A stretch of DNA of 64,000 nt, taken from positions 22,381 to 86,380 of the forward strand of contig JAFAMD010000012.1 of assembly GCA_019233755.1 (NCBI GenBank), given 5' to 3'. Each line of letters opens with the position of its first letter. Position 1 is the first letter of the stretch. This document shows, piece after piece, positions 18,323 through 28,281 of the stretch. A program made the translations under genes and the position numbers. Source of the DNA: Acidobacteriaceae bacterium. GTDB taxonomy: Bacteria; Acidobacteriota; Terriglobia; Bryobacterales; Bryobacteraceae. The notes under the pieces were generated by a model, which worked only from the letters and a program-made list of their open reading frames with translations, did no database searches and was not told where the DNA came from.

Positions 18323-18526
18323 ATGAATGCTGACCGCGTGGAAGTCTCCTGGGACGCTCAGAAAAACAAGTGGCTCATACGAATTCACGTCGGGGAAGAG
18401 GTCATTCGCCGCTATTGCGGCGAACGCAAGAATGTAGATCAGGAAAAGCTGCGGGTCGCCGCTGAAAAGACTGCCCGGGACGAGGGCTATGAGGTCGCCC
18501 AGGGCAGCATCTCAGTTCTACCCTGA
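18323..18526 (+). CDS. Small conserved-looking hypothetical protein
   Basis: A 67-residue open frame starting MNADRVEVSWDAQKNKWLI with a regular coding pattern. It has a two-stranded beta start followed by an amphipathic helix (DQEKLRVAAEKTARDEGYEV), as in small DUF2188-like proteins. It is transcribed divergently from the Tat oxidoreductase (73 bp apart). I cannot name a function. Confidence 0.65.
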   Translation: MNADRVEVSWDAQKNKWLIRIHVGEEVIRRYCGERKNVDQEKLRVAAEKTARDEGYEVAQGSISVLP

Positions 18527-18561
18527 GGCCCCGCTTTCCAGCCCGCAAAACGCACCAGCGC

Positions 18562-19593
18562 TTAACGCGCTCTTGCTTCGCCCGGGTGCATCAACGCCCC
18601 GAGATCTTCATATTGATCCGTAGCGACGAAGTTCACCCCCGCCTCGATCGCTGCCTTCCACCGCGTCTTTGCAGCTTCGAGCGATCCGAAGTTGTACCCT
18701 TCAAACCATCCGTTCTCACGGCCGGCCGCAGGGTCGAAACCGTCCAGGGTATAGAAGCGGATCCAATACCCGAGCTGGTGAGCGTAATCTACCAGTGCAT
18801 GCAGGCGGGCCGCATCGGCTGCCGTCCAGGCGCCCGCACGCGGCTCGCCACCCTCTTCCACCTCATACCAGGAGTTGTTCCACCACCGCCGATAATCTGT
18901 CGGCCGCTCGCTCAGGAGCTTTTCCGGAGCCAGCGTTGCAAGCGCATGATCCCGTTCCTCTTTCGTTCCGCCCTCAGGCAAATGCGTGTGCGCGGACCCG
19001 AAGAGCCGCAGCCGAGCTCCGGTGCGCACCTCCTTATAGAAGACTTCTTCCTGCGCGTCCGAGTCCTCTGTAGTAACCAGTAGAGGCTTCACATCCAGAG
19101 GAGCGAGCTCATGCGCATCCACGGTCTTCACGGCAGTCGTAATCCACGGTTCGTACTCTCCCAGTTGCTGCCACACCGCATGCAACAGCGCCGGCTGGCT
19201 ATCTTTGAAATCGAAGTGCAGGACAACGAGAGGCCATCGCGAACGGTCGCCCGAAGCCAGCTCTTTCTCCACAATCGGACGCACCCGCTCGAAAAAGTAA
19301 TCGCGCAGCGTCGGCTCGGAACCGGTTGCCTTCGGCGTATGCGAAACAACGATGCGGCCCTTACCTGATGCCGGGTCGACATACCACGCCAAGTCCTGCT
19401 CGATGGCTACGGGAAATCCTGCTTTGAGCGCACGATTGATGCGATCCGTCCATTGCCCGTCGTAGGGATAACAGTTGTGTGCATCCAGCACGGGTCGATT
19501 GTGGTTCAGAAATTCGAGTTGCGGCTGCTGGGCACGTACCAGTAAAGACCCCTCGCCTGCAGCACAAAGCGGCAGCGAGAAAGATGCGGGCAA
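18562..19593 (-). CDS. PLC-like phosphodiesterase (GDPD/PI-PLC fold), secreted; signal peptide possibly frameshifted
   Basis: A 343-residue protein with a TIM-barrel phosphodiesterase pattern: VLDAHNCYPYDGQWTDRI, FPVAIEQDLAWYVD, VVSHTPKA and the late YWIRFYTLDGFD. This matches glycerophosphodiester/PI-PLC-like proteins. The in-frame N-terminus (MPASFSLPLCAAGEG) is a poor signal, whereas an ATG at 19610-19612 in another frame encodes an excellent one, MKYIPAFARIFLAAALCC. A one-base shift near 19575-19580 would join the two into a typical exported precursor ending in VRAQQ. Either the gene is frameshifted there or the shorter start is used. The substrate is unknown. Confidence 0.75.
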   Translation of the reverse strand: MPASFSLPLCAAGEGSLLVRAQQPQLEFLNHNRPVLDAHNCYPYDGQWTDRINRALKAGFPVAIEQDLAWYVDPASGKGRIVVSHTPKATGSEPTLRDYFFERVRPIVEKELASGDRSRWPLVVLHFDFKDSQPALLHAVWQQLGEYEPWITTAVKTVDAHELAPLDVKPLLVTTEDSDAQEEVFYKEVRTGARLRLFGSAHTHLPEGGTKEERDHALATLAPEKLLSERPTDYRRWWNNSWYEVEEGGEPRAGAWTAADAARLHALVDYAHQLGYWIRFYTLDGFDPAAGRENGWFEGYNFGSLEAAKTRWKAAIEAGVNFVATDQYEDLGALMHPGEARAR

Positions 19594-19865
19594 AAGCCGG
19601 GATATACTTCATGAAAGTTTAATATTATCGCTCTTTATCCACAAAGGTTAGTACTAGCTTTAAGGTATTGACTTTAATCAGTGCTCGTTTTCGATTATTG
19701 ATTTGTATTCAGCCGTAATCAATTTGTCGGGCGTAACCAGTTCGTCACACGGTTGTAACCGATCAGTAGGCTTAATTGGCTAGGCTACTATCTGTTAGTT
19801 CCTCGTTAGTTCCTCTCCGTCTTAGCGCAATATCTGAGCGGGGAGAGTCTTGTCTATGCTAGTCT

Positions 19866-22800
19866 ATGCTTCACAAATTTCGATTAGATAAATTACTATT
19901 TTCCTTTATTTTTATAAGTATTAGTTGCATTTACGCTCAAACCGACGTGGGAAGTCTTACCGGTCTCGTTACCGATGAAAGTCAATCCCAATTCCCGGCG
20001 CGCGCGTTACGACGACCAACGATGCCACTGGAGTGGCTCGAACCACTGAAAGCGACGCTTCCGGGTATTACAACTTTCCGAGCCTCCCAATAGGCAGCTA
20101 CCACATCGTTGTCGATGAAACCGGCTTCGATCGCGCAACCAGTACCGCCCGAGTAGATCCCTCTCAGAAGGGGCGCCTCGATTTCCAGTTGAAAGTCGGT
20201 ACCACCAGCACAACCGTCGAAGTGAAAGACACCACGAGTGAGCTTTCGCACGACGATGCATCTCTTGGAACCGTGATTGAGAATCCGGTGATCCAGAATA
20301 CTCCGCTATTTATGCGAAATTGGGACGATCTTATCCGCCTCGTCCCCGGCGTTCAGCAGAACCGCTATACGGAACAGAGCGGCGCCACCGCTTCCGGACG
20401 CACAGGCGATTTTCAGGTGAACGGCGTCCACTCTCTTCAGAACGATTTCATTCTCGACGGTATTGACGACAATACCTTTTCGGAGAACGTGCAGGAATTC
20501 AGCACAGAAGGAACGCGGCCATCCGTCGATGTGATTCAGGAGTTCAAAGTCGTCACCAATCCATACTCCGCGGAGTACGGTCGGAGCCCCGGCGCTGCCG
20601 TCGACGTCACCACCAAGGGCGGCACGAATGAACTGCACGGCTTGCTCTTTGAGTACCTGCGCAACCGTGTTTTCGATGCCAACGACTTCTTCTCGAATCG
20701 GTCTGGATTGCCGAAGCCCGAGAATGTCCAGAATCAGTTCGGCGGCAACGTCGGCGATGCCATCATCAAAAACAAGCTCTTCGGATTTTTCAATTACGAG
20801 GGCACCCGCATCCGCCGCGGCATCACGCGTATCTCCACCGTCCCGCTTCCCAATGAGCGCATCGGTGATTTCAGCCCGCAGGCCGCCGCTGCGAACGGTC
20901 TCAAGTACCCGACCATTTACGATCCCACCACCGGTCTGCCTTATCCCAACAATAAGATTCCCGCGGGTGCCCTCAGCCCGAATGCGCTCGCGCTGCTGAA
21001 TCTTTTCCCAATGCCGAACCTGCCGGGAGAGCTGAACAACTATGCCCGCACCGGCTCCCTCCTCGATGACAGCAACACGGAAGATGCCCGCGTCGATTGG
21101 AATGAGAGCGAGAAGAACCTGATCTTCTTCCGCTACACCGGTTCCAGCCGCAATCGCATCGTCCCGGGCAATTTCGGCGGACTCGCTGATGGTTCCGGCA
21201 CCTCCGCGTGGGGCGACTCCACTCTTAACTCCTACAACGGAGCCATCGGTTTGACCCACGTCTTTAGCTCTACGATAGTCAACGATCTGCGCCTTGGCTT
21301 TTCGCGTAACACCGCAATCGACTTTCAATTGCCGTTCAATTTGGCTCCTGCCAACCAATACGTTCCCGGCATTCCTTATAACCCAGCGAGCGGCGGTGGA
21401 CTGCCCGCCATCACCTTCGCCAATTACACCTTCTTAGGATCTCCTGACTACCTGCCCAAGCAGCAGAATCCCCAGCAATACCAGTTCGTCGACACGCTTT
21501 CGTGGAACAAGGGTAGCCACGCGCTCAAGTTCGGCGTCGACATTCTGGCGCCCATGCGCAACATCTTCCAGGATGAAGCCGATGTACACGGCAATCTCCA
21601 GTTCAACGGGCAGTTCACCTGCGAGCGCGGCGCCAATGGACAGTGCGTGTCCGGCACCGGTCTGCCATACGCCGACGCTCTGATTGGCTACGTACAGGGT
21701 GCAACCCTGTCGAACGTCTACAGGGTTGATCAGCGGCTGCAGATGTACTCGGGCTTCGTAGAGGACGACTGGAAACTGAGGCCCAACCTCACTCTGAACC
21801 TCGGTCTTCGTTACGATTTCGCCACACCGCCGTATTCCGCCAACAACAATCTGGCTAATTTCGACCCCGCCGGCAGCGGTTCACTCCAGCTTGCCAGTGG
21901 CGGATCGTTGGGCGACCGCGCCCTGGTGAAGATCAATGATAAGAACTTCGCCCCGCGCGTCGGATTCGCCTATTCGCCCGACAAGAAGACCGTGGTCCGC
22001 GGCGGCTATGGCATTTTCTATCTCGAGCTGGAGCGCTTCGGCAGTGAAGATCAGTTGGCGCTGAATCCACCCTTCCTCGTGCAAAGCAACGGCTCCATTC
22101 CCTCCAAGTCCACGCAGCCCCTGTTCCTTCTGCAGAATGGCTTTCCGGGCTCCTGGCTCAATCCTGCCGACATCAACTATCAGCTCACGCACATCCGTAC
22201 CGCCAACCCTGATTCCAGCACGCCATACGTTCAGGAATGGAGCCTCGGCGTTGATCGCCAGTTGCCCGCCGGCATGGTTCTTTCGGTGAATTACGTCGGC
22301 TCGAAATCGACCCACCTCGATGTCCTGTCCGACTTGAATCAATACCTTGGCGGCGTGAAGCCCTATCCCAACTTTGGCTATCTCGAATACCAGCAGGCCA
22401 TCGGCAACGGTAGCTACAACGCCCTCCAGGCATCATTGAAACGGCGTTTCGCAAATGGCCTCTCCGTGGACATTGCTTACACCTGGTCAAAGAGCATCGA
22501 TGATGTGCCGGAGGAACTCGAAAGCAACTCGGGCGGTTCGCAAAACGGCCGCGATCAGAACGCCTGGCGAGGACCGAGCGACTTCGATATTCCCCAGCGC
22601 CTTGTTGCGTCTTACGTCTTTGAGCTGCCCTTCGGTAAAGGGAAACCCTGGCTGTCCAGCGGTGTTGCCTCCAAGGTACTCGGCGGTTGGAAGACTTCCG
22701 GCGTCTACACCTTCTCTAGCGGACGGCCATTCACTGTCGTTTCCGGTAGCAACTACTCCACGGCCATTGATCCTTACGGTGCTGCCACTGCGGTCCCGAA

Positions 22801-23170
22801 CGTCATCGGTACTCCGCAGGTGCTGGGCAACATCAACTGCTGGTTCTACGTTTCCACCAGCAAGGCCTGTGCCGCGGCAGATCCCGCTGGTGTCAACGCC
22901 TTTGCTGAACAGCCGCTCGGGCAGTTCGGAAACGCCGGCCGCAATATCCTCCGCGGCCCTCACATTGGCGTCTTCGATTTCGCTCTGATGCGGGACTTCG
23001 CTGTGAGTGAGCGGACCAACCTCGAAGCTCGTTGGGAGGTCTTCAATCTGGCGAATACGCCGATCTTCGGACAACCCAACAACAACCTGAGTTCCGGAGC
23101 CGTCGGCAGCATCACGTCGCTCGCCAGCGATCCGCGCATAATGCAGTTCGCATTGCGTTTGTCGTTCTAA
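19866..23170 (+). pseudogene. Oar-like TonB-dependent outer-membrane receptor with a single-base frameshift
   Basis: Reading from the ATG at 19866 gives a signal peptide (LLFSFIFISISCIYAQ) and the start of a carboxypeptidase-regulatory-like domain (TDVGSLTGLVTDESQSQ). The frame is then lost near 19990; the next frame continues the same domain as IPGARVTTTNDATGVARTTE and runs without interruption to 23170. Restoring one A in the CCCAATTCC stretch would rejoin them. Downstream are the plug domain (MRNWDDLIRLVPGVQQ, ILDGIDDNTF, SAEYGRSPGAAVDVTTKGGTN) and a barrel ending in IMQFALRLSF, with a terminal aromatic residue as expected. Restored length is about 1100 residues, normal for the family. It would import an unknown oligomer. 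A sequencing error is as likely as true decay. Confidence 0.85.
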
Positions 23171-23191
23171 TTTTCAGCGCAGTATTGGCTG

Positions 23192-23232
23192 AATCTGGTT
23201 CGGTTCGCCCTCGTGGTGTGCCGAACCAGATT
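23192..23232 (+). terminator. Rho-independent terminator of the TonB receptor gene
   Basis: AATCTGGTTCGG (23192-23203) pairs perfectly with CCGAACCAGATT (23221-23232), followed by a run of T residues. It lies about 20 bp after the receptor stop codon. Confidence 0.9.
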
Positions 23233-23284
23233 TTTTTTGTCTCATCTCTCTTTCCTCGTGGTGTCTGTTATACGTTGCTAGCTG

Positions 23285-24697
23285 ATGGCCTTCTCCACCG
23301 CGGAACAACTCGGCCCGAAGCCCCCAGCCGTCGGCCCCCGTGGCCTTCCCTTTGTGGGAGCCTCGCTCCAATTCCGCCGCGACCCCACCGGATTCCTGCT
23401 GCACCTCGCGCGCGTCTGCGGTGACTTGGTCGAATTCCGTCTCATGGGCTGCCCGGCGTTCTTCTTCGGTCACCCCGATTACGTCCGCGAAATCCTGGTC
23501 ACGCGCCAGGCCAACTTCACCAAGAGCCGCATTCTGCAGCGCGCCAGGTTGCTGCTTGGCGAAGGACTGCTCACGAACGAAGGAGAAAGCCATCTCCGCC
23601 AGCGCCGGCTCGTGCAACCCGCTTTCTACCATCAACGCCTTCAATCCTACGCGGAGATCATCACTACCTATACCCTTCGTGCGCGCGAACGCTTTGAGCC
23701 GCAGACCGAACTCGACATCCTCGATGAGATGATGCGCCTCACCCTCTCCATCGTCGCCAAAGCCCTGTTCAGCACAGACGCCGAAGGCGATGCCTCCGCT
23801 GTCTCGCAAGCCCTCGACCACGTCGAAGATCGCTTCCGGTTTTTGTTGTTGCCCTTTTCCGATCTGCTCACCTGGCTCCCACTGCCGCCCACCCGCCGCT
23901 TCGAGCGGGCCAAAGCCGTTCTTGACCGCACGGTTTACCGCATCATCCGTGAACGCCGCGCGGCTTCCGGCGCCTCCGCCGACTTGCTCTCGGCTTTGCT
24001 CGCAGCCCGCGACGAAGAAGGGAGCGCCATGACCGACGAACAGGTCCGCGACGAGGTCCTCACGCTCTTTCTCGCCGGCCATGAAACCACCGCGATCGGC
24101 CTCACCTGGACCTGGTACCTGCTTGCCCAAAATCCGCACTGCGAACAGCGTCTGCACGACGAAATCGATGGAGTTTTGCACGGGCGCGCGCCGCGCTTCG
24201 ATGACATCCCCAGCCTGCGCTACACCGAAATGGTACTCGCCGAATCCATGCGCCTCTATCCGCCCGTGTGGACCATAGGCCGCATGCCGAAAGAAGCGTT
24301 CGAACTTGCTGGTGTCACAATCCCACAAGGCGCCATTTGCCTGATGAGTCAGTTCGTCATGCATCGCGACCCGCGCTTTTACCCTGATCCAGAACGCTTC
24401 GATCCGGAGCGCTGGCATCCTGATATACGCGAGAGCCGTCCCAAGTTTGCCTACTTTCCGTTCGGCGGTGGCGCCCGTCTCTGCATCGGCGAGCGCTTCG
24501 CCTGGATGGAAATGATTCTCGTGCTCGCCACCCTCTGCCAGAAATGGCGCTTCCTGCTTGTCGACGATCAGCCCGTCGGCCTCAAGCCGTTGATCACCCT
24601 GCACCCCGATCGCAGCATCCAAATGCTTGCGGAGCCCCGCGAGAGGTCGACCGAAAACGAAACCATGACCGGAGAGGGAGATCGTGAGGACAGGTAG
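23285..24697 (+). CDS. Cytochrome P450
   Basis: A 470-residue soluble heme monooxygenase. The I-helix oxygen-binding motif is LFLAGHETTA, the K-helix ExxR is ESMRLYPP, the PERF region is YPDPERFDPERW, and the heme-binding loop FPFGGGARLCIGE has its Cys thiolate near residue 400. The sequence style (PRGLPFVGASLQFRRDP, TNEGESHLRQRRLVQPAF) resembles fatty-acid/CYP102-CYP4-like bacterial P450s, but the substrate is not predictable. No redox partner gene is adjacent. The C-terminus past residue 455 is a charged tail. Confidence 0.94.
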   Translation: MAFSTAEQLGPKPPAVGPRGLPFVGASLQFRRDPTGFLLHLARVCGDLVEFRLMGCPAFFFGHPDYVREILVTRQANFTKSRILQRARLLLGEGLLTNEGESHLRQRRLVQPAFYHQRLQSYAEIITTYTLRARERFEPQTELDILDEMMRLTLSIVAKALFSTDAEGDASAVSQALDHVEDRFRFLLLPFSDLLTWLPLPPTRRFERAKAVLDRTVYRIIRERRAASGASADLLSALLAARDEEGSAMTDEQVRDEVLTLFLAGHETTAIGLTWTWYLLAQNPHCEQRLHDEIDGVLHGRAPRFDDIPSLRYTEMVLAESMRLYPPVWTIGRMPKEAFELAGVTIPQGAICLMSQFVMHRDPRFYPDPERFDPERWHPDIRESRPKFAYFPFGGGARLCIGERFAWMEMILVLATLCQKWRFLLVDDQPVGLKPLITLHPDRSIQMLAEPRERSTENETMTGEGDREDR

Positions 24698-24738
24698 GCC
24701 GCTCTTGGCTGAAACAGGAGTGCTATCCTTGCCAAAGA

Positions 24739-24777
24739 CTCAAGACAAGGAATGGCAATTCTTGTTCTTGTCCTGAG
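24739..24777. terminator. Imperfect stem-loop after the P450 gene
   Basis: CTCAAGACAAG (24739-24749) and CTTGTCCTGAG (24767-24777) pair at 10 of 11 positions. It lies 42 bp past the P450 stop, so it is a possible terminator, but it lacks a T-run. Confidence 0.4.
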
Positions 24778-24818
24778 CTATAGTCATCATCAATGGCCGC
24801 CACGAAGCTTGGGCTGAT

Positions 24819-25106
24819 ATGCGAATTCCGCTTGAACTGAGCAAAGCCGAATCCGAAAATGTCAAAAACCTGCTGGCGAAGGCCGGTTTTGAGAGCTATT
24901 CCGAGCTCTTCAACAACGCGGCAACCTTGCTGCAGTGGTCAATTCAGCAGCTCGAAAACGGACGATCCATTATTTCAGTGGATGACGGTACAGGCGAAAC
25001 CAAACAGTTGTGGATGCCTTTTTTCGACCGGATCGGAAATTCCACGCAACAAGAATCGGAAATGTTGTCCGCTTCTCCGGCAAATCGCGACGAATCCTTG
25101 GGCTAG
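24819..25106 (+). CDS. Small ribbon-helix-helix-like protein
   Basis: A 95-residue protein. Residues 1-60 (PLELSKAESENVKNLLAKAG, YSELFNNAATLLQWSIQQ) resemble stand-alone ribbon-helix-helix (CopG/Arc-like) proteins, with the helix-turn-helix pattern and the usual NGRSIISVDDGTGE beta tail. It could be a DNA-binding regulator. No toxin partner is adjacent; the next gene on the other strand overlaps its end by 4 bp. The fold is inferred by eye only. Confidence 0.6.
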   Translation: MRIPLELSKAESENVKNLLAKAGFESYSELFNNAATLLQWSIQQLENGRSIISVDDGTGETKQLWMPFFDRIGNSTQQESEMLSASPANRDESLG

Positions 25107-25351
25107 CGCCGGAGCCAATATCCGACAATGGTGCCGATAATGCCGTACGCCCATTTCTGAGCTGCGTCAGTTGAGGAATGATCGAAAGCGATTATGTAGA
25201 CAGCCACACCCAGCAGAACGCCGCTGATTAGCGCCTTCATAATGAAACGATAAAGCGGTTCGTCTTTTGTGAATGTCTTTGGGAAAATCTTATCTTGTTG
25301 ACGAGGAGAAGCCCTTCTCGTCGGCATCGGCGGTGTCCGTTTGGTTGACAT
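25103..25351 (-). CDS. Small two-helix membrane protein, unknown function
   Basis: An 82-residue protein with a basic N-terminus (about 1-30), one clear TM helix (ALISGVLLGVAVYIIAFDH) and a second short hydrophobic stretch near the C-terminus (WAYGIIGTIVGYWL). It is convergent with the ribbon-helix-helix gene, overlapping its stop. The family is not recognised. Confidence 0.6.
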   Translation of the reverse strand: MSTKRTPPMPTRRASPRQQDKIFPKTFTKDEPLYRFIMKALISGVLLGVAVYIIAFDHSSTDAAQKWAYGIIGTIVGYWLRR

Positions 25352-25569
25352 GACGTAGTTCGGTCTGACACCCGCGACCTGACCTCTTTAAGAAATTTTT
25401 TTTGCGGTTCTTAGTTATTACTCCGGAATTGCACCGCTCTTTCCCGGGACTGAAGCATGAATTGCCTCAACCTTTCGTAACCTCGTAGATATTCTACAGA
25501 AAAAAACCGTGCAATCGCTCGGCCACTTTGAACAGCTAGCCCTCTCTTTTCGTCTCCCCATTTACAGCC

Positions 25570-26706
25570 GTGCAAACTCAAAACATCGGCACACGCGGCC
25601 AGACTTTCTGGCGGCAAATCAGCGACGGCATTGCCATCCAGCAACTCTGGTTGCAGTTCCACAGCGAGGCCCGCGTCAGCTATCGCCTCTATTCGAAGGA
25701 GGTGGACTGGCGCCGTAACCAGGACGAAACGCGCGGTCAAAGATTCAAGCGTGTCGCGAGTGCGCTCTTCTGGGCGATGGTTTTGAAACTTTCGCCCGCC
25801 CGTCGTGTCCTGTTCGTGCTCGCGCTTGCGCTGCTCGTTTTTCCCGGATTCGATTTCCGGTATCGCGACGTACAAGTTCAGATGCCCAACCTCTCGTTCT
25901 TTGGAGCGATCGCGCTGCTGATTCTGCTAGCCCTCGAGCTCGCCGACCGTGTGATGATGAAGCGCGACCTCGAAATCGCGAAGGAAATTCAAACCTGGCT
26001 GATGCCTGCCGAGCCTCCGCCGGTCCCGGGCGTTGAGCTGGCCTTCGCAACTCGCCCGGCCAACACCGTCGCAGGCGACTATTACGATGCCTTCTTGCGC
26101 CCGGGCGCTCCAGACTCAACTGCGGCTTGCGCGCCCCTGCTTCTGGTGGTAGCCGACGTAGCCGGAAAAAGCGTCCCGGCAGCCCTGCTTATGGCGACCC
26201 TGCAGGCAAGCCTTCGCACTCTTGCGGCCATATGCACCTCAACCCTGGAATTGATCGAGCGTTTGAACCAGTACGCCTGCGAACAAAACGTCGGAGGACA
26301 ACGCTTCACGACCGCCTTCCTCGCGGATTTCAATCCCGTCACCCGCCAACTCACGTACGTTAATGCGGGACACAACTGGCCGGTACTGCGGCACGCCTCA
26401 GGCGCAATCGAGCGCCTGGAAACCGGAGGCCTTCCCCTTGGCCTTATGCGTAACACTCGTTACGAGTACGGTCAAGTCAGCCTCGCACCCGGCGATCTCC
26501 TGCTTGTCTTCACCGATGGTTTAGTTGAAGCGGAAGACGATAAAGAGGAGCAGTACGGCGAAGGCCGCATGCTGGCTATGCTGAGCACCCACTCCGCCAG
26601 GACAGCCCGTGAAGTGCTCCAGGACATCATGGCATCCGCAGATCGGTTTGTCGGCTTAGCCCCTCAGCATGATGACATTACCTGTCTTGTTCTGCGAGTC
26701 CCTTAA
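25570..26706 (+). CDS. SpoIIE/RsbU-type PP2C serine phosphatase, membrane anchored
   Basis: A 378-residue protein with a GTG start. An N-terminal region of about 75 residues is followed by two TM helices (RVLFVLALALLVFPGF and FFGAIALLILLALELA). The phosphatase domain follows: EIAKEIQTWLMPAEPPPVPG linker, then PANTVAGDYYDAF, VVADVAGKSVPAALLMATLQ, TYVNAGHNWPVL and LVFTDGLVEAED, ending in QHDDITCLVLRV. The metal-binding Asp residues of the PP2C fold are present. Such enzymes dephosphorylate anti-sigma-antagonist proteins in partner-switching circuits. No anti-sigma or antagonist gene is nearby, so its partner is unknown. Confidence 0.88.
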   Translation: MQTQNIGTRGQTFWRQISDGIAIQQLWLQFHSEARVSYRLYSKEVDWRRNQDETRGQRFKRVASALFWAMVLKLSPARRVLFVLALALLVFPGFDFRYRDVQVQMPNLSFFGAIALLILLALELADRVMMKRDLEIAKEIQTWLMPAEPPPVPGVELAFATRPANTVAGDYYDAFLRPGAPDSTAACAPLLLVVADVAGKSVPAALLMATLQASLRTLAAICTSTLELIERLNQYACEQNVGGQRFTTAFLADFNPVTRQLTYVNAGHNWPVLRHASGAIERLETGGLPLGLMRNTRYEYGQVSLAPGDLLLVFTDGLVEAEDDKEEQYGEGRMLAMLSTHSARTAREVLQDIMASADRFVGLAPQHDDITCLVLRVP

Positions 26707-26754
26707 TTGAGGAGCCAATATCTTGCCAAAGCGCCTGATAGAAACCTTCCGTGG

Positions 26755-26773
26755 GGCAGGCCTTCAGCCTGCC
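26755..26773. repeat. Short intergenic palindrome
   Basis: GGCAGGC and GCCTGCC flank a 5-base loop. Its context GTGGGGCAGG recurs at 50505-50514 between two paralogous genes, next to another small palindrome, suggesting a family of small dispersed elements. Confidence 0.45.
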
Positions 26774-26825
26774 GTTTTCCTCGAACGTGTTCTGCAGCGC
26801 GTACTCAACAGCAATAAAGGCGCCT

Positions 26826-28076
26826 TTAGCTGATCGTGTACGCGCTGAGGTTAATCGTTACCGTATCATCTGGAGTTTTGACGGTGCCGCCGTCGCTTTG
26901 CGGATGGAATTCGATTCGCATGGTCTCGGTATTTACCACAATGCGCAGATATCCATAGTCGGTGTCATCGTAGCTCTCGAGCGTAAGCGTGTTATCGATC
27001 TTGTACGGAGTGCGATAGGTAGCCCGCATTTTGGAAAGCGGGGAATGACCACCGCAACCGGCGACCAGGTACGAAATTTGGAGATTGTTCACCGTACGTG
27101 TATACCGCTGATAGTTATGCGCATGGCCTGCGAAGACTGCATGTGGCCAAACTTGTGCCGCCTGGCAGGCATTGTCGATGTCCTGCAGCATGAGCGGGCT
27201 GCCGCCGTGGTCGCTTCCGCCGGTAAAAGGCGGATGATGAACAGCGATGATGACCGCTCCTGTGAATTTCTCGCTCTTAATCCGTCCCAGCGCAGTTTGA
27301 AGAAATGTCACTTGCCGGTCGTCAAGCACCTTGTTCTGCCCGTTCTCGCTCGAAATCACTCCGGGGTCCTCGAGCACATTGCTGTAGAGCCCAAGAATGC
27401 GAACAAAGGGCGCCTCCAGCGTGAAATACACTCCCGGCTGGATCATCGTGGTACGCACCAACCCTCCGGCATCCGGTGATGGCGCGGGACGGGCAGTGCA
27501 GAAGTTGCGAAGAAAGGCTTCGAGAGATGGCGCCGGGTCGCTCGCATAGACCACGCCATCGTGATTACCGGGAATCGCGATAATCGGCGCGGGGTATCCG
27601 CGATACGGCTCGTAGAACTGATCGTAGTAATAGGTCCCCTCGCCGAAGTAGTAGACAACATCTCCTAAGTGGAAAAAGAACGAAGGCACATCGGCCGTGT
27701 CGGGTTCGCTGAAGTCGGTCACCATCTTGTCCGCGACTAAAGACTGCGTGGCCGGTCCCACCACGCTGCCTGTATCGCCGACGGAGTGGAAAACAATCTG
27801 ACCGGCTGCTTGAATGGCTTGCATCTTCGCCGCGCCCGCGCTGCCATAAACCTGCTCGAGCGTCAAAATCGGCTCGGTTGCGCCGTCCCGCGGCTCCGGA
27901 ACCGCGCTCAGAAGGTTCAGTTGGCTTTCACCTTGATCTGTGACTGGATTCTTAAATCCGGTCGGATCAGGCGAAGGCTGTGGCTGGGCGAAAACAGGTT
28001 CACCCGTGGCTCCTGCATGCTTCCCATGCTTCCGCGCAGAACGTTTCGTTGCTTTGGGGTGCAAATTCTTGGGCAT
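26826..28076 (-). CDS. Calcineurin-like metallophosphoesterase (purple-acid-phosphatase-like)
   Basis: A 416-residue protein. After a basic, low-complexity N-terminus (about 1-70) comes a metallophosphoesterase core with all metal-ligand blocks: VFHSVGDTGSV, FHLGDVVYYFG, IAIPGNHDGV, IAVHHPPF and AVFAGHAHNYQRY. The GDTG and GHAHNYQR forms are typical of purple-acid-phosphatase-like enzymes. It should hydrolyse phosphomonoesters or diesters. No signal peptide is obvious, but the basic start may mask one. It is a single gene transcribed toward the phosphatase at 25570. Confidence 0.88.
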   Translation of the reverse strand: MPKNLHPKATKRSARKHGKHAGATGEPVFAQPQPSPDPTGFKNPVTDQGESQLNLLSAVPEPRDGATEPILTLEQVYGSAGAAKMQAIQAAGQIVFHSVGDTGSVVGPATQSLVADKMVTDFSEPDTADVPSFFFHLGDVVYYFGEGTYYYDQFYEPYRGYPAPIIAIPGNHDGVVYASDPAPSLEAFLRNFCTARPAPSPDAGGLVRTTMIQPGVYFTLEAPFVRILGLYSNVLEDPGVISSENGQNKVLDDRQVTFLQTALGRIKSEKFTGAVIIAVHHPPFTGGSDHGGSPLMLQDIDNACQAAQVWPHAVFAGHAHNYQRYTRTVNNLQISYLVAGCGGHSPLSKMRATYRTPYKIDNTLTLESYDDTDYGYLRIVVNTETMRIEFHPQSDGGTVKTPDDTVTINLSAYTIS

Positions 28077-28281
28077 TTTCCAATCTCTGTTTCAGGAAAA
28101 ACAGACGCGTAAGTCTCACGTCATCAGTCCGGCCGCTCCGAATAGGCCGCGGACCGCCGGCACGAATGTAGACGACTAGACCTGACGTAGCGTTTTTGCC
28201 AATTGCATTAAATTTAGTGCGGAATATTTTCTTGAGCCGAAGAGAGTTTCAAATTCAGAAGCGTAATACTGCCGCCTGATG

